Part shown: positions 20,250-29,683 of the stretch, one piece after another
Layout: every line of letters starts with the position of its first letter
How positions within the stretch are numbered: position 1 is the stretch's first letter
From: Neptuniibacter sp. 1_MG-2023
GTDB lineage: Bacteria; Pseudomonadota; Gammaproteobacteria; Pseudomonadales; Balneatricaceae
Assembly (NCBI RefSeq): GCF_030547185.1
Contig: NZ_JAUOQR010000014.1
Span: forward strand, 1 to 62,517
Direction of reading: 5' to 3'
Length of the DNA stretch: 62,517 nucleotides
The notes under the pieces: generated by a model
The model's input: the letters and a program-made list of their open reading frames with translations, nothing else
What the model was told of the DNA's origin: nothing
Database searches by the model: none
Translations under genes and position numbers: made by a program

Positions 20250-23200
20250 GTGCTGCAGCTGAAATACCCCTTACCATCAGGTCCCGGCGACCGAAAACAT
20301 ATCGGCCAAGTTCTTGGGGCCGCCGCTGGTTATCTTATCACCGATGCGGCAGAGCGCTATGAAGGGGTCACGCTTGTTATCACCAATGACACCAACCAAG
20401 CTAATCGCCTATACAATGAAGTTTGTTTTTTCAAAAAGAACAAACAGGAAATTCTCTCATTCCCAGATTGGGAGACACTGCCTTATGACACATTTTCACC
20501 ACATCAAGATATAATTTCAGAACGAATATCTACACTCAATCGCCTCCCAAGCCTCAAGCAAGGCATTTTGATCATCCCCCTCAGCACACTAATGCACCGT
20601 ACAGCTCCAGCTGAGTTTGTAGCAGGCAACTGCTTTGATCTAAAAGTGGGCGACACTATTAATGTCGAAGACCTCCGCAAACAACTATCGGACGCAGGCT
20701 ACCATGCTGTAGATGCGGTATTGGAACACGGGGAGTTTACCATTCGCGGTTCAATCATCGACCTATTCCCTACCGGCAGCGAACTCCCTTTTCGAATAGA
20801 ATTATTTGATGATGAGATTGAGACTCTACGTACATTTAATACAGAAACGCAGATTTCCATTGAGCAAATAGACTCAATCAATCTACTACCTGCCAAAGAG
20901 TTCCCATTTGATAAACGCGCCATCAGCGGATTTAAGTCTCGCTGGCGTGAGCAGTTTGATGTTGATTACAAACAGTGCCCTATCTACACAAATATTAATG
21001 ATGGGCTTGCATCACCAGGTATTGAATATTACTTGCCTCTCTTCTTTGAAGAGTGCAGCTCCATATTCTCCTCATTACCCGAAAACACTCAAATACTGGT
21101 TAATGATGGATTAGAGGCAGCAGCCAAGCTATTTGCAGATGAAGTTAATGAACGTTACGAACAACGTAGACACGACATCACCAATCCAGTTCTCCCGCCG
21201 CAGTCCCTCTTCCTCTCAACAGATGAGCTATTTGCTGAACTAAAAAGCTACGGCCGCCTCACATTACATACTGACCTTATCGAAGATAAAGCAGGCAGAA
21301 CGAACCTCGACTGTATACAGCCACCGGAACTCCCCGTTCAGTCACAGCAGAAAGAACCTCTAGCTGCACTGCAGTCATTTTTAATACAACGGGATGGCGC
21401 GGTTCTATTTTGTGCTGAATCAGCAGGTCGAAGAGAAGCTCTACTTGAACTGCTTTCTCGTATAAATATCAAACCAACGCAAACTAAAGACTGGTCATCA
21501 TTTGTTGATTCAGCCGTAGATTTAGCCATAACAGAGTTTCCTTTAGAGCAAGGATTATCAGTTCCTGGAGAGTTTCATTTAATTACCGAAACTCAGCTCT
21601 TTGGCCGACAAGTATTTCAACGCAGACGGCGCTCCCGAGAGCAGGAACAAAACGATCAGGTTATAAAAAACCTATCGGAGCTAAACACTGGCTCACCCGT
21701 TGTTCACTTAGACCATGGCGTAGGACGCTATTTAGGCTTACAGATTATAGAACTTGAGGGACAAGCTAATGAGTTTCTCACCCTTGAGTATGCAGAAGAA
21801 GCAAAACTCTATGTACCCGTTTCATCTCTGCACTTAATTAGCCGCTACACCGGTGCGGGAGACGACAATGCACCCTTACATCGCTTAGGCACAGAACAAT
21901 GGAGTAAAGCTAAACGCAAAGCCGCTGAGAAAGCCCATGACGCAGCAGCAGAACTCCTCGATATTTATGCACGACGTGCGGCACGAAAAGGCTTTAAGTT
22001 TCATGACCCTGATGAGCAGTATCTACAATTTGCAGCGTCTTTCCCTTTTGAAGAGACGCCTGACCAAGCCGCCGCTATCGGCAATGTGATACGCGACATG
22101 ACAGCCCCACAGCCTATGGATCGCCTAATTTGCGGGGATGTAGGTTTTGGTAAAACAGAAGTTGCCATGCGTGCCGCCTTCGTGGCAGTACAAAGCGGAA
22201 AGCAGGTTGTAATTTTAGTCCCAACCACCCTACTCGCTTCGCAGCACTTCCAAAACTTTCAGGATAGATTCGCCGACTGGCCGATTAACATTGAACTTAT
22301 CTCCCGCTTCCGCTCAGGAAAACAACAAGACAGTGCAATAGAAAAACTCGAAGCAGGCAGTGTCGATATAGTGATAGGCACCCACAAATTACTTAACGGG
22401 GGCATTAACTTTAAAGACCTTGGTTTAGTCATTATTGATGAAGAACATCGCTTTGGCGTTCAACAAAAAGAACGCCTCAAGTCTCTTCGAGCTGAGGTTG
22501 ATATTTTAACGCTGACAGCTACGCCGATTCCACGAACCCTCAACATGGCCATGTCAGGTATACGTGATCTATCAATTATTGCTACACCACCCGCTAAACG
22601 ATTATCTGTTAAAACCTTTGTGCGTTATAGCGACCCAACGGTGATCAAGGAAGCCATTCTCCGAGAACTACTTCGTGGCGGGCAGATTTACTACCTACAT
22701 AACGAAGTTAAAAGCATAGAAAAAACAGCAGAAGAGCTTCGCGAACTAGTTCCCGAAGCACGTATAGGTGTAGGCCACGGGCAGATGCGCGAACGCGAAC
22801 TGGAACAGGTCATGTCCGACTTTTACCATAAGCGTTTTAATATCTTACTGTGCACCACCATTATTGAAACGGGTATTGATGTACCTAACGCTAACACCAT
22901 CATTATTGACCGAGCAGATAAGTTTGGCCTCGCACAGCTACATCAGCTCAGAGGACGTGTAGGCCGCTCGCACCATCAAGCTTATGCTTACTTACTAACG
23001 CCGCATAAAAAGTCGATGACTAAAGATGCCGTCAAGCGTTTAGAAGCGATCGAAACAACCAACGATCTTGGCGCTGGCTTTACACTGGCCACCCACGATT
23101 TAGAAATTCGTGGCGCCGGTGAGCTTTTAGGTGAAGAACAGAGCGGGCAGATGCAAACTGTAGGCTTCTCTCTCTTTATGGAGATGCTCGAACAAGCTGT

Positions 23201-23696
23201 TGAATCGATCAGAGAAGGTAAAACGCCGAATATGGATCAACCATTACGGCACGGCGCAGAAGTCAATTTACACTTATCAGCGCTTATTCCTGATGATTAC
23301 CTTCCTGATGTTCACAGCCGCTTAATCATGTACAAGCGCATTGCCAACGCGAGCTCATCAAAAGAGCTGAAAGAGCTACAAATAGAGATGATCGATCGCT
23401 TTGGTCTATTACCTGAGCAAGTAAAGAATCTATTTAAAGTAACAGAACTGAAATTACGTGCAGAAGCCATGAACATTGTTAAAATCGATGCAGGTACAAC
23501 AAATGGGCGCATCGAATTTGCGACCGATGCTAAAGTTGATCCTTTGACACTAGTAAAAATGGTTCAAAAGCACCCACAAAAGTATAAACTTGAAGGCGCA
23601 GACAAATTACGTTTTAGCCTAAATATGGAGAAGAGCGACGTTCGCTTCTGCGCTATCGAAAGCCTTTTAAGCGACTTGGCAGTTAAAACATCATGA
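20250..23696 (+). CDS. mfd: Transcription-repair coupling factor Mfd
   Basis: The 1148-residue DNA translocase removes stalled RNA polymerase and recruits UvrA. Domains in order: UvrB-homology region (about 1-330), RNA-polymerase interaction domain (near 485-560, VHLDHGVGRYLGL), RecG-like helicase with Walker A GDVGFGKTEVAM and DEEH box IIDEEHRFGV, motif VI QLRGRVGRS, and the C-terminal TRCF domain. Full length for the family. The start is GTG at 20250 with AGGAG seven bases upstream. It overlaps csiV by 4 bp. Confidence 0.97.
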   Translation: MLQLKYPLPSGPGDRKHIGQVLGAAAGYLITDAAERYEGVTLVITNDTNQANRLYNEVCFFKKNKQEILSFPDWETLPYDTFSPHQDIISERISTLNRLPSLKQGILIIPLSTLMHRTAPAEFVAGNCFDLKVGDTINVEDLRKQLSDAGYHAVDAVLEHGEFTIRGSIIDLFPTGSELPFRIELFDDEIETLRTFNTETQISIEQIDSINLLPAKEFPFDKRAISGFKSRWREQFDVDYKQCPIYTNINDGLASPGIEYYLPLFFEECSSIFSSLPENTQILVNDGLEAAAKLFADEVNERYEQRRHDITNPVLPPQSLFLSTDELFAELKSYGRLTLHTDLIEDKAGRTNLDCIQPPELPVQSQQKEPLAALQSFLIQRDGAVLFCAESAGRREALLELLSRINIKPTQTKDWSSFVDSAVDLAITEFPLEQGLSVPGEFHLITETQLFGRQVFQRRRRSREQEQNDQVIKNLSELNTGSPVVHLDHGVGRYLGLQIIELEGQANEFLTLEYAEEAKLYVPVSSLHLISRYTGAGDDNAPLHRLGTEQWSKAKRKAAEKAHDAAAELLDIYARRAARKGFKFHDPDEQYLQFAASFPFEETPDQAAAIGNVIRDMTAPQPMDRLICGDVGFGKTEVAMRAAFVAVQSGKQVVILVPTTLLASQHFQNFQDRFADWPINIELISRFRSGKQQDSAIEKLEAGSVDIVIGTHKLLNGGINFKDLGLVIIDEEHRFGVQQKERLKSLRAEVDILTLTATPIPRTLNMAMSGIRDLSIIATPPAKRLSVKTFVRYSDPTVIKEAILRELLRGGQIYYLHNEVKSIEKTAEELRELVPEARIGVGHGQMRERELEQVMSDFYHKRFNILLCTTIIETGIDVPNANTIIIDRADKFGLAQLHQLRGRVGRSHHQAYAYLLTPHKKSMTKDAVKRLEAIETTNDLGAGFTLATHDLEIRGAGELLGEEQSGQMQTVGFSLFMEMLEQAVESIREGKTPNMDQPLRHGAEVNLHLSALIPDDYLPDVHSRLIMYKRIANASSSKELKELQIEMIDRFGLLPEQVKNLFKVTELKLRAEAMNIVKIDAGTTNGRIEFATDAKVDPLTLVKMVQKHPQKYKLEGADKLRFSLNMEKSDVRFCAIESLLSDLAVKTS

Positions 23697-24397
23697 AAAA
23701 ATTGTATAGCGCCCTAATTTTTAGTGCTTTAAGCCTCACAGCCAATGCAGCTGACTGGTATAAAGTTGAAGTGGTTGTTTTTGCAAATCAGGACAGCGCG
23801 CCTATCGCCGATGAGTATTGGCCTGATATAGAAGAGATCCCCGCGCCCAGCAATGCGATCAACTTAAAGTCATCCAATGCCGAAGGAAGTGCTTATAAGC
23901 GCCTACCCGGAAGCTCCTTGACCCTTCACGATGAAAAAAACCGGCTGCGAAACTCAGGGCCCTACAAAGTCCTCTTTCATGCAGGATGGATGCAACCTGT
24001 TTACCGCACCCAAACACCGCGCCCAATTCATATCACCGGCGGCGAGATATTAGATAATGGCATGCATGAACTAGATGGATATATCGCCGTAGGCAGAGGC
24101 ACTTATCTACACTTTCGCCCTGACCTCTACCTAAGCCGTAGATTAAGTGCTGATGAAGCAAAGCTACTTAAAGACGATCCTACAGCAACCAACAACGCCG
24201 TGGACGAAAACGCAGCATCAATACTTACAATGCAAGCATCCAGCAGCGCCAGCAGTTCATTGGCCAGCGAATTGTTTACCATTCCAAATATCTTAACGGC
24301 AAACCTGAATCAAGCACGGCGCATGAAATCAAAAGAGTTACACTATATAGATCACCCATTAATGGGTATCTTAGTTGAAATTCGGCCCGTAAATTAA
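23693..24397 (+). CDS. csiV: CsiV-family periplasmic protein
   Basis: The 234-residue protein has a signal peptide ending in ANA-A (about residue 19) and then ADWYKVEVVVFANQ, the typical start of CsiV. Its C terminus has HPLMGILVEIRP. In Vibrio, CsiV is a peptidoglycan-binding protein involved in the response to non-canonical D-amino acids; the role here is inferred. A Ser/Ala-rich stretch near residue 180 is probably a linker. The ATGA overlap with mfd indicates translational coupling, an arrangement I recall from Pseudomonas. Confidence 0.8.
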   Translation: MKKLYSALIFSALSLTANAADWYKVEVVVFANQDSAPIADEYWPDIEEIPAPSNAINLKSSNAEGSAYKRLPGSSLTLHDEKNRLRNSGPYKVLFHAGWMQPVYRTQTPRPIHITGGEILDNGMHELDGYIAVGRGTYLHFRPDLYLSRRLSADEAKLLKDDPTATNNAVDENAASILTMQASSSASSSLASELFTIPNILTANLNQARRMKSKELHYIDHPLMGILVEIRPVN

Positions 24398-24419
24398 CAA
24401 CTTAACCTATCATCAACTA

Positions 24420-24445
24420 AGCCCAGAGTAACTGGGCTTTTTTAT
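24420..24445 (+). terminator. Terminator after mfd-csiV
   Basis: AGCCCAG (24420-24426) pairs with CTGGGCT (24432-24438) around AGTAA and is followed by a run of six T bases. Confidence 0.9.
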
Positions 24446-24471
24446 ATACGATCAAAGAGTAGAAAACCCTC

Positions 24472-25029
24472 ATGTCTAAAATAGATGACGAAGAGATTAA
24501 GCGCGTTTATATCCAAGCAGACTTACTCTACGGAGAAGCTGAAGTCGAACACGCTATCAACAAATTAGCCGCGCTAATCACCGAAGATATGATGGACAAG
24601 ACCCCTGTGGTATTTCCCGTATTAAATGGCGGTTTAGTCATTGGAGGTAAGCTGCTCACTAAATTGAACTTCCCTCTTGAGGCTGGCTATTTGCATGCAA
24701 CTCGTTATCGCAATACAACATCAGGCCATCAGCTCGAATGGATAGTTAAACCTCAGATTGATTTTAAGGGGCGCGCGGTGCTTATTATCGATGACATCTT
24801 AGATGAGGGACATACCCTAGCTGAGGTTGTTAGTTATTGTCGATCGGAAGGCGCTAGCGAGGTAAAGGTTGCGGTACTTGTACATAAAAACCATGACCGT
24901 AAGCCTAACCCTGAATTAAAAGCTGACTTTGTCGGCCTAGAAATTGAAGACCGCTATATTTTTGGCTACGGCATGGACTACAAAGGCTATTGGCGAAATG
25001 CCCCTGGGATCTTTGCCGTAAAGGAATAA
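24472..25029 (+). CDS. hpt: Hypoxanthine-guanine phosphoribosyltransferase
   Basis: The 185-residue type I phosphoribosyltransferase salvages purine bases with PRPP. The PRPP loop is VLIIDDILDEGHTLAEV, and the pyrophosphate region PVLNGGLVIGG lies upstream. The segment ending DYKGYWRNAPGIFAV resembles the 6-oxopurine PRT group. It stands alone between a terminator and a convergent MscS gene. Base preference is not resolved by sequence. Confidence 0.88.
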   Translation: MSKIDDEEIKRVYIQADLLYGEAEVEHAINKLAALITEDMMDKTPVVFPVLNGGLVIGGKLLTKLNFPLEAGYLHATRYRNTTSGHQLEWIVKPQIDFKGRAVLIIDDILDEGHTLAEVVSYCRSEGASEVKVAVLVHKNHDRKPNPELKADFVGLEIEDRYIFGYGMDYKGYWRNAPGIFAVKE

Positions 25030-25056
25030 AAAATAAAACGTTATATACTCAAAACT

Positions 25057-25088
25057 CACATAAGGCCCGAAGACTCGAGCCTTATGTG
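25057..25088. terminator. Hairpin between convergent hpt and mscS genes
   Basis: CACATAAGGC (25057-25066) pairs with GCCTTATGTG (25079-25088) around a 12-nt loop. No strong T run follows on either strand (only GAGTTTT on the minus strand), so it is a weaker or Rho-assisted terminator. Confidence 0.6.
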
Positions 25089-25097
25089 CAACAAATA

Positions 25098-26234
25098 TTA
25101 ACGTGGCTCCGAAAACTCTCCAGTCATAACCGGCTCATCCATAGCGAAAGGCGGCTGACTTGCTAAATGAACAGTTGTTGTTGGGAAGGCAATCGAAGCC
25201 CCTCTCTGCTCAATAATATCCATAACCTTAACCATTACATCCTGCTTAATTTCATGGAAGTGAATCCAATTGGTTGTTTTGGTAAAGGTATAGATAAAGA
25301 AGTCTAAAGATGAAGGCCCAAAACGATCAAAATTGACAATCAATGTTTGCCTTGTATCGATCTCAGGATGCTCCAACAACATAGCTTTAACGGCCGATAC
25401 AATATCCGTTAGTTGGGCGGCATCATCATAACGTACACCCACGTATTCATAGATACGGCGATTAGTCATACGGGATGGGTTTTCCACCGATATATTGGCA
25501 AAGGTCGCATTAGGTACGTAGAGCGGTCTTTTATCAAAAGTACGAATACGGGTCTGGCGCCAACCTATATCTTCTACTGTACCCTCTATCTGCTTATCTG
25601 GTGAACGGATCCAATCACCCACTTTAAACGGACGATCTAGATAGATCATCAAACCACCAAAGAAGTTCGCTAAAATATCCTTAGCCGCAAAACCAACGGC
25701 AATACCACCAATACCACCAAAGGCGAGAATCCCTGAGATACTGTAACCGTAGTTCTGCATCACAATCATGATGATAATGACTAACAGGATCAAACGAACT
25801 AAACGGCCCAGTGCGCCTACCGTTGTCGGGTCCATAGGCTTAACCATGCGATCAGGCATCACCAAGACTTCTTCGATTCCATTAAGGAAACGGAAAAACG
25901 ACCACGCAATAATAACAATCAGCACGGAACGAGGCAGAGGGCTATCATCATCTAATACTTGGATTGATAGATGGGCCTGGAAAATCTGTACAAGCCAATA
26001 ACCTGCACTCAGCCAAATAAGAAACAACAGTGGACGACTAAAGGCATTAAGGATCACATCATCCCATAGCATCTGCGTCTTTTCTGCTTGCCCCATAAGC
26101 TGGCCAAGCAAAACACGCGTCACAATATCGGCGACAACAGCGGCTACGCAGATAGCGACCGACAAAATCATCCACGCGGATGCGTCATACGAAGGTAAAT
26201 ATTCAGTCAATAACTGATTCAGTAGTTCTATCAT
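25098..26234 (-). CDS. MscS-family mechanosensitive channel
   Basis: This 378-residue inner-membrane protein has about four to five membrane helices in the first 200 residues. The pore helix GGIGGIAVGFAAKDILANFF and the MscS beta domain FKVGDWIRSPD follow, then a cytoplasmic cage domain. It would open under membrane tension to release solutes; an intermediate-size MscS paralogue such as YnaI or YbdG types is likely. Its ATG overlaps the nagZ stop by 4 bp, making it the last gene of psrA-ykuD-nagZ-mscS. Confidence 0.9.
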   Translation of the reverse strand: MIELLNQLLTEYLPSYDASAWMILSVAICVAAVVADIVTRVLLGQLMGQAEKTQMLWDDVILNAFSRPLLFLIWLSAGYWLVQIFQAHLSIQVLDDDSPLPRSVLIVIIAWSFFRFLNGIEEVLVMPDRMVKPMDPTTVGALGRLVRLILLVIIIMIVMQNYGYSISGILAFGGIGGIAVGFAAKDILANFFGGLMIYLDRPFKVGDWIRSPDKQIEGTVEDIGWRQTRIRTFDKRPLYVPNATFANISVENPSRMTNRRIYEYVGVRYDDAAQLTDIVSAVKAMLLEHPEIDTRQTLIVNFDRFGPSSLDFFIYTFTKTTNWIHFHEIKQDVMVKVMDIIEQRGASIAFPTTTVHLASQPPFAMDEPVMTGEFSEPR

Positions 26235-27238
26235 TTTCCGTTATCCATCAATTTTTTTACTAACAAGCGCGCAGATACTAATCTTTCATCATCTAGAGCC
26301 CAATCCGAGCCTTTCAGCTCAAGAAGCTCAGGTAATGCTTTATAACCTGAAGCGTCCAAATAGGACAATATCTCTATTGTACCCGCTCTATCATTACAAC
26401 AAAGTATCGCCTGACAGCCTGCCTGCAGCGCTTTTTCCGCTCGTTGTCCATAGCCACCTACACTATGGGCTGCTTTCATACTAAGGTCATCACTAAAAAT
26501 AATGCCCTTAAAGCCTAGCCGCTCTCGTAATATTTTTTGCATCCAAAAAGTAGAGTAGCCCGCCGGTGCTGAATCACACTCAGGATAGAGCACATGAGCA
26601 AACATCATTGCCTGCATACCCTTCTTAATTGCTCGCCGAAATGGCAGCATATCTGTATCCCAGAGCTGGGCAAAAGAGCGATCATCAATTGCGTCAGCAT
26701 GGTGTGTATCGGCATTAGCCCAGCCATGACCTGGAAAGTGTTTTCCAGTGGCTGCCATACCCGCATCTGCCATACCGGATATGTACGCTTCAGATAACTG
26801 AGTAACCGCCTTAGAGTCTGTAGCAAAGGCACGATTCCCAATAACCGAATTACGCCCATAATCCACATCTAGCACGGGAGCAAAGCTAAGATCTACATCC
26901 AATAAGCGCATTTCTGCCGCCATTAAATAACCTAACTGAGATGCTGCCTGCAACCCCTGAGCATGGTCCAAACAGAATAACGCATGAACACTTTTTACCG
27001 GAGGTAGCAGAGTAACGCCCTCTTTTAAGCGCTGAACCCGCCCACCCTCTTGATCAATACTAATAATTAACTCTGGACGTATCTCACGAATCTGTTTGAT
27101 TAACGTCTTAACTTGGTCGGCGGATTTTGTGTTTCGCCCAAAAAGAATAACACCCCCAATAAGCGGATGTTTTAATAAAACAGATTCAGCCTGAGTTAGC
27201 TCAGTGCCATCTAGATCGAGAAACAGAGAAGCATGCAT
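26231..27238 (-). CDS. nagZ: Beta-N-acetylglucosaminidase NagZ
   Basis: This 335-residue glycoside hydrolase family 3 cytoplasmic enzyme removes GlcNAc from anhydro-muropeptides during peptidoglycan recycling. Substrate motif SIDQEGGRVQRL, the loop with the catalytic His KHFPGHGWANADTHH and the nucleophile Asp in IIFSDDLSM are visible. Length fits the family. It lies 18 bp after a YkuD-domain gene and overlaps mscS by 4 bp. Confidence 0.96.
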   Translation of the reverse strand: MHASLFLDLDGTELTQAESVLLKHPLIGGVILFGRNTKSADQVKTLIKQIREIRPELIISIDQEGGRVQRLKEGVTLLPPVKSVHALFCLDHAQGLQAASQLGYLMAAEMRLLDVDLSFAPVLDVDYGRNSVIGNRAFATDSKAVTQLSEAYISGMADAGMAATGKHFPGHGWANADTHHADAIDDRSFAQLWDTDMLPFRRAIKKGMQAMMFAHVLYPECDSAPAGYSTFWMQKILRERLGFKGIIFSDDLSMKAAHSVGGYGQRAEKALQAGCQAILCCNDRAGTIEILSYLDASGYKALPELLELKGSDWALDDERLVSARLLVKKLMDNGK

Positions 27239-27256
27239 ATAGATAAGCCTAATTAC

Positions 27257-27736
27257 TTATTCTTGAATAAAAACCGGAGCGCCATAAGAAACCCTTTCAA
27301 ACAGCTCAAGCATGTCAGAATTGCGCATACGTATACAACCATGGGAGCGAGCAATACCCATAGGCTCTGAATCGGGAGTGCCATGAATATAAATATACCG
27401 CTGCATACTATCCTTATCCCCTAAGCGATTAAAGCCATGCTCACACCCTGATAACCATAAAATACGGGTCAGTATCCAATCCCGTTGAGGAAACTTCGCT
27501 GCCAAGTCAGAGGAGTAAATCTCCCCCGTAAAACGACGGCCAACAAATACAGCATTGACAGGTAAACCCGAGCCAATTTTTGCTCGAATATAATGCTTAC
27601 CCCGAGGGGTACATCCACTATTTTTGAGTTCACCGACCCCATTCAATGCGGTAGAAATCGAATAAATCGCAAGAGTCTGCTCCCCATCAACTAATGATAG
27701 TTGCTGGTTAGCAATAGAGATAACGAGCTGTAGCAT
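27257..27736 (-). CDS. Cytoplasmic YkuD-domain peptidase (ElsL-like L,D-carboxypeptidase candidate)
   Basis: The 159-residue protein is almost only a YkuD catalytic domain. The active site is HGTPDSEPMG (H118) then RSHGCIRM (H132, C134, R136). There is no signal peptide or membrane helix, unlike periplasmic L,D-transpeptidases, so it is probably cytoplasmic. In Acinetobacter a short leaderless YkuD protein (ElsL) acts as the L,D-carboxypeptidase that trims tetrapeptides in peptidoglycan recycling. The position between psrA (4-bp gap) and nagZ (18-bp gap) supports that role here. No clear ribosome site is seen, so translation may be coupled to psrA. The recycling role is an inference. Confidence 0.82.
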   Translation of the reverse strand: MLQLVISIANQQLSLVDGEQTLAIYSISTALNGVGELKNSGCTPRGKHYIRAKIGSGLPVNAVFVGRRFTGEIYSSDLAAKFPQRDWILTRILWLSGCEHGFNRLGDKDSMQRYIYIHGTPDSEPMGIARSHGCIRMRNSDMLELFERVSYGAPVFIQE

Positions 27737-27740
27737 AGGA

Positions 27741-28400
27741 TTAAACGCGACAGAAATAGGTTTTATCCGCTCGAGCCTGCAAACCTGCAGAGAGTACAGG
27801 AATCATACGGTGTAGGATCTTCTCAACCTCTGCACCACTATCAAACTCACGTTTTTCTATGCCGTGAAGCGTTTGGAAGTTAGAGAGAGTGAAAGTGATA
27901 GAGCCTAAGCAGAAATGAAGTCGCCAGAAAAACTCATCATCTTCCATAGGCGCAGCATCGGCACGAAGTAACTGAATAAAAGGCTGTAAGGTATCTTGAT
28001 AGCGACTAATCAGAAAATCACGTAGCTCTTCTTGGTTTTGCATATAGGAGAGTTCAAGCAAACGCATAAATACGGCTAGGGCATTCACATTGTCATGATT
28101 AACGACTAAGAGTGTTCGCATCAGAATTTCGAGTAACTCATCCAAAGTCACCTGACCGGCATCAGTGGATAGATTACGATGCTCTAACATTGAGGTCAAT
28201 TCAGTACACAGCGGGGTCAAAAACTTCTCTGCCACCGCTTGAATCAACCCCTTTTTAGAACCAAAATGGTAGTTGATCGCCGCTAAATTGACATCAGCCT
28301 TGCTGGTAATTTGGCGCACGGTTGTCTCAGCAAATCCCTGCTCCGCAAATAGAATTTCTGCTGCCTTAATAATACTCGCAGATGTTCCTTTATGATTCAT
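27741..28400 (-). CDS. psrA: PsrA-like TetR-family transcriptional regulator
   Basis: The 219-residue protein has an N-terminal TetR helix-turn-helix with AAEILFAEQGFAETTVRQIT and SKADVNLAAINYHFGSKKGL, closely matching PsrA as I recall it. PsrA of Pseudomonas senses long-chain fatty acids, represses itself and fatty-acid oxidation genes, and activates rpoS. A sequence fitting the PsrA box lies just upstream of its ribosome site (GGAG). The link with nagZ is also seen in Pseudomonas. It leads the operon psrA-ykuD-nagZ-mscS, so fatty-acid status may tune peptidoglycan recycling. rpoS is not in the window. Confidence 0.85.
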   Translation of the reverse strand: MNHKGTSASIIKAAEILFAEQGFAETTVRQITSKADVNLAAINYHFGSKKGLIQAVAEKFLTPLCTELTSMLEHRNLSTDAGQVTLDELLEILMRTLLVVNHDNVNALAVFMRLLELSYMQNQEELRDFLISRYQDTLQPFIQLLRADAAPMEDDEFFWRLHFCLGSITFTLSNFQTLHGIEKREFDSGAEVEKILHRMIPVLSAGLQARADKTYFCRV

Positions 28401-28408
28401 CCAAGCTC

Positions 28409-28422
28409 CAAACTGGCGTTTA
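28409..28422. promoter_or_regulatory. Candidate PsrA operator upstream of psrA
   Basis: AAAC (28410-28413), TGGC and GTTT (28418-28421) form the AAAC-N4-GTTT dyad described for PsrA. On the minus strand it sits directly before GGAG and the psrA ATG at 28400, a position suited to autorepression. Confidence 0.6.
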
Positions 28423-28530
28423 AAACAGATAGTGACAAATTATAAGGAAAAAATCCATTCACTTATTCAGCTACGACTGACAAAAAACATCAGCCATAGC
28501 TAAAATTGTAATCAAGCACTAGCAGTCAGA

Positions 28531-29592
28531 CTAACGACTCCAGATTTTTGACTGCGTCAAACGTCCCCACCATCTCAGCAGCACTTTATCACTTGAGGAA
28601 ACGGCTAATTCAGAGATTTTTTCCTGTAACGATTTTTTCTGCTCATAACGAACAATATAGATATCTGCCTTATCAGCAGCATCCATCATATATTGATCCG
28701 AAGTCATCAATTCATCAACTAAGTGAACATCCAGCGCCTGCTTACCAAACCAAATTTCGCCGGTGGCAACTTTGTCTATATCAACTTCAGTGCGGTACTC
28801 ATGAACAAAGTTTTTGAACAGCTCATGAGTTTCTTCTAACTCTTCAACAAATTTTTCACGACCTTTATCTGTATTTTCACCAAACACAGTCAAAGTGCGC
28901 TTGTACTCTCCCGCCGTTAATACTTCATAGTCGATATCGTTCTTTTTCAGCAAACGATGGAAGTTAGGTAGTTGAGCAATAACACCAATAGATCCAACAA
29001 TAGCGAAAGGCGCGGCGAGCAATTTATCAGCTAAACATGCCATCATATAACCACCACTGGCAGCAACTCGATCCACACAGATTGTTAACGGAATCTCTTT
29101 ACGTTTAATTCGCTCAATTTGTGATGAAGCTAAACCATACTCATGCACCATACCACCAGGGCTTTCAAGGCGAATTAGTACTTCATCTTGCTTCTCCGCC
29201 ATCAATAAGACAGCTGAAATTTCTTGGCGTAAAGGCTCAACTTCGCTGGCTTTAACATCACCATCAAAATCAAGTACAAAAATACGTTTGCGACGCGGCT
29301 GATCATCTGCAGGCGGTGCTTTTTTCTGGGCTTTTTTATCCGCCTTCGCTTTTTTCTTCTCCTCTTTGAGCATAGCTTTTAGCTCACACTCATCAAGAAT
29401 TGATCCTTCCAACGCTTCTTTCATCTCAGCAAGTTCATCATTAAAATGAATCACCTCGATGTCACCCTGTTTAGCATCTTTACGTGAACGTGTTGACACT
29501 ATAGCAATACCAGCCACAACAGCGAGTACGGCAAAGACAATAGTTACTGATTTTGCAAGGAAAAGACTGTAATCACTCAGAAACTCAATCAC
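28531..29592 (-). CDS. sohB: Inner-membrane serine protease SohB
   Basis: This 353-residue S49-family peptidase is related to SppA. It has an N-terminal membrane helix (about 12-33), a Lys-rich charged linker (72-103), and the catalytic pair S179 (AASGGYMMA) and K231 (AGEYKRTLT). It probably degrades membrane or signal peptides at the periplasmic face. The length fits SohB. It is a single gene; the 130 bp between it and psrA carry no feature I can name apart from the PsrA box. Confidence 0.92.
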   Translation of the reverse strand: MIEFLSDYSLFLAKSVTIVFAVLAVVAGIAIVSTRSRKDAKQGDIEVIHFNDELAEMKEALEGSILDECELKAMLKEEKKKAKADKKAQKKAPPADDQPRRKRIFVLDFDGDVKASEVEPLRQEISAVLLMAEKQDEVLIRLESPGGMVHEYGLASSQIERIKRKEIPLTICVDRVAASGGYMMACLADKLLAAPFAIVGSIGVIAQLPNFHRLLKKNDIDYEVLTAGEYKRTLTVFGENTDKGREKFVEELEETHELFKNFVHEYRTEVDIDKVATGEIWFGKQALDVHLVDELMTSDQYMMDAADKADIYIVRYEQKKSLQEKISELAVSSSDKVLLRWWGRLTQSKIWSR

Positions 29593-29683
29593 CGAGAAAA
29601 CTCCGAAATAAACTAGTAAGTTTGAAGAGCGCTAATGTATCATATTTCTATCCGTTACCCACCCAGTTTGAGACTTCTCTTTC

